From Bog-793 sp963761425 (GTDB lineage: Bacteria; Actinomycetota; Acidimicrobiia; Acidimicrobiales; Bog-793), in NCBI GenBank assembly GCA_963761425.1, contig CAVXGQ010000005.1:62001-126000 (forward strand): a stretch of DNA of 64,000 nucleotides. Direction: 5' to 3'. Position numbers and translations under genes: made by a program. This document shows, piece by piece, positions 53,910-61,044 of this stretch; positions within the stretch are counted from its first letter, which is position 1, and the number at the start of each line of letters is the position of its first letter. The notes under the pieces are model-generated. The model was not told where the DNA came from, ran no database searches, and saw only the letters and a list, made by a program, of their open reading frames with translations.

Positions 53910-55604
53910 ATGTCTGACCTCTCCGGGATCGAGCCAGGCGGTCTCTCGTCGAGCGCGTGGAGGTCGCGCTATGGCGATCTGAGCGCGGACGAAGTCGCCC
54001 TGCTCGGCGAGTTGGCGTGCTCGGCCTTCCTCGGACAGGGGCTGTCTGACCGCACCGCCCGCACCTACGCCCAGGTGGTCGCCGCTGGCGAACGGTACTG
54101 CCGGACGCGCCACAGCACGCTGCTCGCCGCTGACGCCGGATTGATCGGCGGCTTCGCGGCGACCCTGACGCTCCCGAGACGAGCGCAGGCGCGAAGTGCG
54201 CTTGCCAGCTGGTGGCGCTTTCTCGGTCGCGCTTCGCCTCCGCTCGATCCACTTCGCGTAGCGGGTCGCCAATCCGATCTCCCGTCGAAGCGCCGTTCAC
54301 GAGGTCACGCGGCCGGGCGACCGCACCGTGGCGATAGCTGGGACCTCGAGGGGTCAGCTACCAGCGAGCGGATCCGACGCGCCCGTGAATCGATGCGACG
54401 TGCCGGCGTCAATCCGACCTCGACACGTCAATACTGTCGGTACCTCGCCGCCGCGGAGAGGTGGTGCAGCCAGCGCGACCTCGACCTCGCAACGATCGAG
54501 GGCGAGGCGCTTGAGCAACTCGCGGAGACCGTCCCGAGGTCGACTAGTTCCCGTCGTGCGCTGCGTTCGGCGTTGCGACATTACTTCCATGCCCTCGGAC
54601 GATCGGAACCACCTCTGTGGGCGGTGCGGGTTCCGAAAAAGCGACGCATGATCGCGAGACCGCTTGAGCCGGACGAGCTCAGGCGCTTGCTGGCCGTCGT
54701 CCGCGAGGACGGCGGTAGACGGGGCTTTGCCGTGATGCTCGGCCTGTTTCTCGGCCTCCGTCGTTTCGAGATCGCGACGGTTCGCTTCCGAGATTTCGAA
54801 GGCGGCTGGCTCGAGCTCATCGGCAAGGGCGATCTTCCAGCCCGACTTCCGGTTCATCCCGAAGTTACGCGGAATCTCGCCCGCATCCCGAAGACCTCGG
54901 CATTTGTGTTTCCGGGCCGCCTGTCTGGTCACGCGTCTCCGGCGACGATCTGGACCTGGGTCGTTCAACTCGCCGAGGAGGCTCGAATCGACGGCCTGAC
55001 GACGCACCGCCTCCGGCACACGTGCCTCACATACGCGAACGACGCGACAAAGGATCTCCGCGCCGTGCAAGAGTTCGCTCGCCACGAACGACCCGAGACA
55101 ACTGCCGGGTACACGCGAGCGTCGGCCGACCGACTCCTCGAGGTTATGCGCGCGCTCGGCGGCGCCTACGGCGTAACTGCTCCACGTGAGCGGCCTGGCC
55201 GGGCGTCGTCCTCGAAGTGGTCGGCAACGCTCGAGGACATCGCTGCCGGAGTCGACGGGAATCAATACGTCGACGACTGGTCAGCTCTCGGCAACCTGCT
55301 TGCTGGTCGATCCGGGTGGCACCTATGTGTCGAATCGCCGGGGCCTGAGCTCCGTTTTGTCTACGAGGACGCTCCACTCTGGGTCGGCGTCGACAACGGC
55401 TGGCAGGTCAACCCGCATCGCTACTGCCTCTTCGTCGAGCTTGATCCCGATGACCGAGAGGTCGTCGGCTGCTGGCACTTCTCTGACATCGAGAGCCTCG
55501 GAGTCATGCTGTCGACCTTCGAGACGGGCGACGTGAGCGCGTTGCCGCCGACGTTTGTGCTTGGGCTGTCCTCCAGCGGTCAGCCCGACGTCGTTGCGGT
55601 GTGA
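53910..55604 (+). CDS. Unusual tyrosine recombinase with duplicated core-binding domain and extra C-terminal domain (564 aa)
   Basis: Second complete tyrosine recombinase of the element. Catalytic residues are R284 (LGLRRFE), K306 (IGKGDL), H366 and R369 (HRLRHTC), H392 and Y401 (AGYTRAS). Two SAM-like core-binding domains precede the catalytic part, at about residues 35-110 and 154-232 (STRQYCRYLAAAERWCSQRD). A further 130 residues follow (SATLEDIAAGVDGNQYVDDW to the end) that I cannot assign. AGGAGG lies six bases before ATG 53910. The gene is bracketed by 12-base direct repeats and ends at a strong hairpin. Confidence 0.85.
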   Translation: MSDLSGIEPGGLSSSAWRSRYGDLSADEVALLGELACSAFLGQGLSDRTARTYAQVVAAGERYCRTRHSTLLAADAGLIGGFAATLTLPRRAQARSALASWWRFLGRASPPLDPLRVAGRQSDLPSKRRSRGHAAGRPHRGDSWDLEGSATSERIRRARESMRRAGVNPTSTRQYCRYLAAAERWCSQRDLDLATIEGEALEQLAETVPRSTSSRRALRSALRHYFHALGRSEPPLWAVRVPKKRRMIARPLEPDELRRLLAVVREDGGRRGFAVMLGLFLGLRRFEIATVRFRDFEGGWLELIGKGDLPARLPVHPEVTRNLARIPKTSAFVFPGRLSGHASPATIWTWVVQLAEEARIDGLTTHRLRHTCLTYANDATKDLRAVQEFARHERPETTAGYTRASADRLLEVMRALGGAYGVTAPRERPGRASSSKWSATLEDIAAGVDGNQYVDDWSALGNLLAGRSGWHLCVESPGPELRFVYEDAPLWVGVDNGWQVNPHRYCLFVELDPDDREVVGCWHFSDIESLGVMLSTFETGDVSALPPTFVLGLSSSGQPDVVAV

Positions 55605-55617
55605 CCGAATCGGGGTG

Positions 55618-55645
55618 CCTCGGCGGCGTCTCCGCGCCGCCGAGG
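55618..55645 (+). terminator. Hairpin terminator after the second recombinase
   Basis: An 11-base perfect stem (55618-55628 with 55635-55645) has a six-base loop and starts 13 bases after the stop codon. No T-run follows, but stem length and placement fit a GC-rich terminator. Confidence 0.65.
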
Positions 55646-55654
55646 CGGTCGCCA

Positions 55655-55666
55655 CCTAGTTAGGAG
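55655..55666 (+). repeat. CCTAGTTAGGAG direct repeat, right copy
   Basis: Identical to 53891-53902. See the recombinase entry and the related finding. Confidence 0.5.
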
Positions 55667-55693
55667 ATGACGACGCGGCCGACGATACCCGCG

Positions 55694-57628
55694 TCAGCCC
55701 TCGAGTTCGGTGAGCCTCGCGTCGAGTTGCGCGATCGCGGCATCGAGCACGGCGTGGACCGCGGGCCAGTCCCATGCCGCGAGCTGCTCGTGCCCCCAGA
55801 CGCGACCAGCGACGTCGACGAAGCGACGCCTGACGACGGTGCGCGTCCTTCGCGGCTGAGGCTCACCACGCACGATTCGCAACACGTCTCGCATCGTGGG
55901 GCGCGCGGCGATCTCCTCCCTGGCATCCATCGGTCTCAACACGCTGACGTCGGCGAGCACAGCCGAAGGAGGTCCGCCCGGATGCGCCCGGACCCGAGCT
56001 CGCAACTTCGACAGCTCGGCGCGCCGTCTTCGGAGCGCACGGATTTCTGCTTTTCGCTGCCGCTCGAGCGCTTCCAGCGACCGGCGATATTCACGCTTCG
56101 CCGCCGCGGCGTCGCGCGCCGCGGCTTCGCGGTCCCGTTTGTCCCGCGCCAGCTCAGCGTCCCGACTCGCCTTCGCCTCGTCGAGTTCGGCGCGCAGAGA
56201 GCGGGCGAAGGCGACCTCGCGCGAAGCCACCGGGATGATCTCTTCCAGCGCGCCCCGGCTTCTCGCCGCGCTCGCCTGTCGCCGGACTTTCGAGAGTCGC
56301 GCTCGCAGCGCGGCGGCCTCGGCGCGTTCGGTCCGTGGCACCGTCTTGATTGTCGCAACAGCCTGATCGATCGTCGTCACAAGGCGCGCCCGTTCTCCCG
56401 TGAGCTCGAGGTCCTCATGAATGGCTGCCTGGCGCCGCACCTTCACCTCTCCACGGATCCGCTCGCGAGACTCGGTCCGGGCTCTTGCTGCCTCCGCGAG
56501 CTCCCGGAGGCCGGGCACGTCTCCGAGCTGAGCAGCGATGTCGTCAATGGGCACATGCCAGTCGGGATCGACGAGGCCCACGACGGTTTCGGTGACCGTG
56601 AGGACGTCCGTGCCAATGAAGTAGGCGAGGCCGCGGAGGTCGACACCGCTCTCGAGCCCATAGCGCGCCGCCCGTCCCAGGGTGGCGAGTTCGAGCATCC
56701 GCAGGTCGACCCGATGGCGCCCCTCGTCGGTTAGGACATGGGCGACCCGCTCAAGGATGCGGATGCAGCTTTCGCCGACCCTGTCCGTGACCGGCCTGTA
56801 ACTGTCGAGCGATAGGGTCCCTGCACCCGTTCCCGCGAGTTCTGCCGCGCGCAACCGAGCGGGGAGGTCAGGGATGAGAACCTCGTCGACGCAGATGGTC
56901 AGGGCCCGCCGGAAGTAGGGCTTCGCGACGACGGTCGCCCCGTCGCGGGGATTCCATGTCGCCATCACGGTGCCGGCGATCCGTACGGCGGTTCCCTCGA
57001 CAGGGACGACCGGGTCGCCGTGGAAGAGGATCTGCGCTTGCCGCCGGACGTCCGTATCAGCTTCGCCGAGTTCGTCTAGGCAAACGAACGGGAGCGCCAG
57101 GTGTGACGCTGGCTCGAGCGCCCAGCCACCGTCGACTTGCCAGCGCCGGCCGAAGATCTCGCCGCGAGCCAGCGCGGGGACGTCGAGGATCGCCTCCCTC
57201 CCGAGCCCAAGCGCCCGAGCGAGCAGCTCCGCCGCCGCCGTCTTGCCTCGTCCGAGCGCGCCGAAGGCGAAGAGCGCCGGGTGGAAGGCCCGATCGGGGT
57301 ACAGACGTCGAGCCACAATGAGGTCTGCTGCCAGTCGACAGAATGCGCCCAGCGCCGGCGAGGGCCCGAAGATGGCCTCCACGGCCTCCTCGAATGGCCC
57401 TTGAGGCTCGCGGACCAGGGACCGCGCTGCGGCCCGGCCCGCGTTGGTGAGTTGCGGTCGGTTCTTGGGACCGGTGACGAGACCAGCAGCACGAAGCTTC
57501 GCGAGCCCCTCAGTGACCGATCTAGACGGCCGCCCACTCGCCGCGGCAATCTCCGTCGGCGTAGCCGTTCCCCCGAGATCAGCGAGCGCCTGCAGGACGT
57601 CGTCCCGCGCCGTCGGGCGGCTCACCAT
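55694..57628 (-). CDS. Winged-helix / AAA+ ATPase / coiled-coil protein (644 aa)
   Basis: Three-part protein. Residues 8-70 are a winged-helix (DDVLQALADLGGTATPTEIA). Residues about 80-300 are a MoxR-like AAA+ core with Walker A GALGRGKT (123-130), Walker B LPFVCLDELGEAD, and a sensor-like VMATWNP. Residues about 380-560 are a long charged coiled coil (KREYRRSLEALERQRKAEI), and a final basic domain ends in the ERR/WD-rich tail (WDWPAVHAVLDAAI). The gene is next to the iteron-like region. It could load a helicase, partition the element, or defend it; no family name can be given with confidence. Confidence 0.8.
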   Translation of the reverse strand: MVSRPTARDDVLQALADLGGTATPTEIAAASGRPSRSVTEGLAKLRAAGLVTGPKNRPQLTNAGRAAARSLVREPQGPFEEAVEAIFGPSPALGAFCRLAADLIVARRLYPDRAFHPALFAFGALGRGKTAAAELLARALGLGREAILDVPALARGEIFGRRWQVDGGWALEPASHLALPFVCLDELGEADTDVRRQAQILFHGDPVVPVEGTAVRIAGTVMATWNPRDGATVVAKPYFRRALTICVDEVLIPDLPARLRAAELAGTGAGTLSLDSYRPVTDRVGESCIRILERVAHVLTDEGRHRVDLRMLELATLGRAARYGLESGVDLRGLAYFIGTDVLTVTETVVGLVDPDWHVPIDDIAAQLGDVPGLRELAEAARARTESRERIRGEVKVRRQAAIHEDLELTGERARLVTTIDQAVATIKTVPRTERAEAAALRARLSKVRRQASAARSRGALEEIIPVASREVAFARSLRAELDEAKASRDAELARDKRDREAAARDAAAAKREYRRSLEALERQRKAEIRALRRRRAELSKLRARVRAHPGGPPSAVLADVSVLRPMDAREEIAARPTMRDVLRIVRGEPQPRRTRTVVRRRFVDVAGRVWGHEQLAAWDWPAVHAVLDAAIAQLDARLTELEG

Positions 57629-57674
57629 CGCATGCCGGTGCCTCTCTCGGCGGTTGCCGGTGGTGATGGATGTG

Positions 57675-57780
57675 TTGCCGATCGCCCGTCTTCGCTTGCC
57701 GATCGCATTGCGGGGAGCACGAAGCGGCCACCGATGACCAGGACATATGCGCGGAGAGCTGGAGAACTATTGCCGATCGC
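57675..57780. repeat. Repeat array C: TTGCCGATCGC x3
   Basis: Exact 11-base direct repeats start at 57675, 57696 and 57770 (steps 21 and 74). They lie just upstream of the AAA+ gene start and beside the large array B, and may be regulator or initiator sites. Confidence 0.55.
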
Positions 57781-57972
57781 CGCCTCGGGGGCCCCGTCAG
57801 GCGTCGACTGGGTTCGAAGGAGGCTGTACAGAGCTCGACCCCGGATTGCGCACCGCGCGTCCGTCGCGACAGACGACTCGCGAGGCCCCGCGGAGCTCGT
57901 GACCGCGCGACCTGCGCGGCCGCGGACATAGGCGCCAACACAACATTGGACATGACACCTTGGGTAGGGAGA

Positions 57973-58460
57973 AACCTGTCCAACCTGTCCACCTGTCCGC
58001 GCGGGGGCGCCAACCGTGCCTTGACTAGGAGCTTTCGCTCTCGTGGCGCGCGGATAAGTTGGCCGACGCGCGGACAGGTTGAGTTCCTCGCGGGCAGGTT
58101 CACCCTTGGTCACCGGGGCCGAGCTACGACGTCGTGAAGCCCAGAAGTGGATGACCACCAGGGAGAACGCCGCTGCGGACGCCGCTGCGCCGCGCGGACA
58201 GGTTCCCCCCTGCGCGGACAGGTTCCCCCCTTGCGTAACCCGATTGACTGTCCCGCGCGGGGATCGGCGAGGGTTCCATGGTGCAACCTGTCCGCGCTGG
58301 AAGCGGCCGCTGACCAGGGAACACGCCGCGGGCGCGGACAGAGTGGCCTCTTCGCGGACAGGTCGCGGACAGGTTGAACCGCAACCTGTCCGCGGTCTGC
58401 ATAGGGGGTGACCAGGATAAATGCAGCCGCAGAGCCCCGCGCGGACAGGTTGGACAGGTT
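57973..58460. repeat. Repeat array B: iteron-like CGCGGACAGGTT array, candidate replication origin
   Basis: About 14 copies of the core GGACAGGTT occur in 488 bases. Forward 12-base copies (some imperfect) start at 58049, 58069, 58089, 58193, 58213, 58333, 58353, 58364 and 58440, with a tandem nine-base copy at 58452. Inverted copies are at 57973, 57982, 57991, 58285 and 58383. Five consecutive intervals are exactly 20 bases or a multiple. 58364-58375 and 58383-58394 form a perfect 12-base inverted pair around seven bases. The array occupies the only large gene-free gap of the element, between the helicase and AAA+ genes. Long ORFs through it come from the repeats. Confidence 0.85.
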
Positions 58461-58522
58461 TCCCTTTCCTCTCGCGAAAACAGAGAGGGAAGAAGGAACG
58501 GGTACCTGCCAGCCCGGAGCAA

Positions 58523-59989
58523 TCAACACTGCAGCTGTGGCTGCTCATCAGGATCGGCGCCGATCAAGAGAAGTCGCGACCGGTCTCTTCCGCGCCGGCC
58601 GAGTTCGTGAACGGGCACGCCGGCGGCACGCAGGTGCGGGGCGACCCGTCTGAGGCTGTTAGCCGTTTGCTGGGGCCCGGCCGGCCAGCCGCGGGGCGTT
58701 TGCCCCTGGTCGCGCCGCCGGTTGAGCTCCTCGAGGAGCGCCGCGGCCGTGCCTCTCCATGGTCCCTTTTCCCGGACGAAGTCAACCACCGCCTGAGCGA
58801 GCGCAGACGATTCCAGGACTGCAGACGTCGCGCTCTCTCGGGCAGAGTCGAGCGCACTTACCATCGTGCCCGGAGGCAATCGCAATCCTTCCTCGGCGGC
58901 GACTGCAAAGCGCGCAGCGTCAGCCATGCGGGGCGGTCGCACCAGCTCGACCGATAAAAGGTGACGCAGTCCAGAGGCAAGACCATCTAGCAGGACGCCG
59001 AACATCTGTCCCGAGTCACGTCCGAAGTCTGAGCGCAGTCGCCGTTCGTCGAGACGCTGGTCATCGGGAATTCGCGGTGCCTCAACAACGTAGGAACGAT
59101 CGAGCAGATCGGGCCGGCTTGCCGCCTCGGCTATCCCAGTGAGGACAACCGGCCGCGCGCTGGCGAAGACTTCCTCCTCTCGGTCTGCGTAGAGAGTGCG
59201 CGTGCCGAACCCCTCCCCACCCGCAACACGGCACAGCGCGTCGGAGAGACGGGGCTCCATCCCCGACACGTTGTCGAACCCGAGGACATGGCCGTTGTAC
59301 GCCGCGATGACCAGATCACGCTCGTCGTGAGGGAGCGCCCGCAACGGCGCCTCGGCTGGGTCCACGAGGAGACGACAGAAGCGAGCCGTCGTCGTCTTCG
59401 CTGAACCCTGTTCGCCGTAGATGACGAGCAGCGGGTAAGGACCGCTTCCCGCGAGCGCGTTCACGAGCCACGAGAGCACGAGAGGGAATCCCTCATCGCT
59501 CACGTGCAGGTACCTGCGAAGTGTGTCAACCGAGCCGCCTCGTGTCGGCGCTGGAAGCGGCCGTAGCGTTCGGGGCCGTCGAAACGGAACGGGCGGCGCC
59601 TCGACAACCGTCCAACCGGCTGGCGTAACCACCACGGCGGAGCCGCGCTCGTCGCCCAGATCGATGATGACCTGATTCTCGGATCGGGCGACCCGGAGAA
59701 AGACCTCGTGCTGGCCACCCTCGTGGCATGCGATCACCTCGAGCGTGCGTTGGGCGTCGCCCCAGCTCTGCCCGGCAATGACCCGCCTCTTCCCTCCTGT
59801 GGCGAGGCGATGAGCGTGGAATGCTCCGACGAATTGACGCTCGAACGCCTTTGACTCCAAGGGGAACGTGCGCACTGATTCAATAATCGGCGTCCCCACG
59901 GTGGCAAATGCGTCCCCGGAAGTGTTGTGGAAGAGCTCGAGGGAGCCCTGCTCGACCAGCGCCTCAGCGAACGCGACAACCTCCTCCAC
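58523..59989 (-). CDS. P4-like replicative ATPase/helicase of the element (488 aa)
   Basis: An N-terminal 150 residues without a clear domain precede an ATPase core with Walker A YGEQGSAKTTTARF (near residue 193), a Walker B-like VLGFDNVSGMEP, VVLTGIAEAASRPDLLDRSY and the conserved arginine region. This resembles the helicase half of plasmid/phage primase-helicases (DUF927/SF3-like). The C-terminal part (PWRGTAAALLEELNRRRDQG) looks like a winged helix. It follows the HTH-TOPRIM gene with a 26-base overlap. Together they would form a split primase-helicase acting at the adjacent array B. Confidence 0.8.
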   Translation of the reverse strand: MEEVVAFAEALVEQGSLELFHNTSGDAFATVGTPIIESVRTFPLESKAFERQFVGAFHAHRLATGGKRRVIAGQSWGDAQRTLEVIACHEGGQHEVFLRVARSENQVIIDLGDERGSAVVVTPAGWTVVEAPPVPFRRPRTLRPLPAPTRGGSVDTLRRYLHVSDEGFPLVLSWLVNALAGSGPYPLLVIYGEQGSAKTTTARFCRLLVDPAEAPLRALPHDERDLVIAAYNGHVLGFDNVSGMEPRLSDALCRVAGGEGFGTRTLYADREEEVFASARPVVLTGIAEAASRPDLLDRSYVVEAPRIPDDQRLDERRLRSDFGRDSGQMFGVLLDGLASGLRHLLSVELVRPPRMADAARFAVAAEEGLRLPPGTMVSALDSARESATSAVLESSALAQAVVDFVREKGPWRGTAAALLEELNRRRDQGQTPRGWPAGPQQTANSLRRVAPHLRAAGVPVHELGRRGRDRSRLLLIGADPDEQPQLQC

Positions 59990-60959
59990 GACCCTCGGTT
60001 CCGGATCCGGCCGCGTCCGCGATGTCCCTCGGACGGGTCTCGGCGGCTGCCGGGACCGAATCGGCTGCGTCGACGCGCCGCCAGAGCTCGTCGAGCGTGC
60101 CTCTGCCGTCGAGGTAGTCGCTCACGTCCCCGTGTTCTGGCAGCTCGGGGAACGAGACGATGCGGACGTCATCGATCACCGTCCGCAGTTGCGTTGCGAC
60201 CTTCAGCGCGTGTTTCCGCCCGGGGGCGTCATTGTCCTCGAGCACGGCCGCCTGCCGGAATCCCCGGAGCGCGTTCAGATCCTGAGAGGTGAACGTCGGA
60301 GAGCTCGCGAAGTGCGTCGTTGTGACGAGCCCGAGCGCCGCGAGGCGGTCGGCGTCCTTTTCGCCCTCGGTGAAGACGAGCATCCCGTCGGCTTCGCGGC
60401 CATCTCGGGCTGCGATCACCTCCGGCAGGCGGTAGATGGCGCGCTCGTCGCCGGCGTCATATCGGATCGCACCGGGACGTTCGGGATCCGGGCGTCGAAT
60501 GGCGAAGGTCTTTTGGTGCTCACCGTTCGCGGCCTTGCGCTCGAAACGGACCTTTTCGCAGAGCAGGCGGTCGTCGGCACCGCGGTACTCGTAATAGGCG
60601 ACCGCTTGCCAACCGTCGCCGCGGGTCCATGGTCTCGGCAGCTCAGATCGCGCAGCGAGCGTCCCCACGCCATTGCTCGAGACGGGGCCGGCGCCGGCTT
60701 CTGGCCGGTACACCGGGGGCCGGCGAACGTCGAGCGCGCTCGACGCGGCGCCGGCGCCGTCGGCCTTCAGTTGTGCCGTGACGTACTCGTCGAGTGCGTG
60801 CACGGGAATGCGCCGTGCCCGGCCGACCTTGAAGCTTCGAAGCTGTCCCGAATTGATGAGGTCGTAGATGGTCGGCCGGCTTAGGTGGAGGCGTGCGGCC
60901 GCCTCATCCACCGTCAACAGCAGCCGAGGACCGTGAACGTCTCCTGGTGTGTCTGTCAT
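59964..60959 (-). CDS. HTH-TOPRIM fusion protein, primase-like (331 aa)
   Basis: Residues 13-62 are an excisionase/MerR-type HTH (LLTVDEAAARLHLSRPTIYD, then LINSGQLRSFKVG). After a linker comes a TOPRIM-type domain (from about 190) with LVFTEGEKDADRLAALGL (catalytic Glu) and AAVLEDNDAPGRKHA (the DxD-like acidic pair), ending with HGDVSDYLDG. TOPRIM/toprim_4 proteins of phages and plasmids prime replication. The HTH fusion suggests site-specific recruitment to a repeat array. It is divergent from the poly-HTH gene across an 82-base promoter region. Confidence 0.83.
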   Translation of the reverse strand: MTDTPGDVHGPRLLLTVDEAAARLHLSRPTIYDLINSGQLRSFKVGRARRIPVHALDEYVTAQLKADGAGAASSALDVRRPPVYRPEAGAGPVSSNGVGTLAARSELPRPWTRGDGWQAVAYYEYRGADDRLLCEKVRFERKAANGEHQKTFAIRRPDPERPGAIRYDAGDERAIYRLPEVIAARDGREADGMLVFTEGEKDADRLAALGLVTTTHFASSPTFTSQDLNALRGFRQAAVLEDNDAPGRKHALKVATQLRTVIDDVRIVSFPELPEHGDVSDYLDGRGTLDELWRRVDAADSVPAAAETRPRDIADAAGSGTEGRGGGCRVR

Positions 60960-61031
60960 GCGCGCGAGGGTTACTCCAATGGCGAGCGCGATGGCGGATC
61001 ATGCGCCGAGCCGATGTTGGATGGCATGTAA

Positions 61032-61044
61032 CATTGTCACAATG
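61032..61044. promoter_or_regulatory. Palindrome overlapping the poly-HTH start codon
   Basis: CATTGTCACAATG (arms CATTGT and ACAATG around C) covers the ATG at 61042. An overlapping ATGTAACAT lies at 61026-61034. Both sit in the divergent promoter region, so autoregulation is likely. Confidence 0.5.

Noticed and set aside
57973..58460. A CRISPR array
   Set aside because: The repeated unit is only 9-12 bases, occurs in both orientations and has no unique 30-40 base spacers; no cas genes are near.
57622..58548. Long frames on both strands across repeat array B
   Set aside because: They encode repeated CPRG/LSA-type peptides that come from the 20-base repeats. They change frame with each repeat copy and lack start signals.
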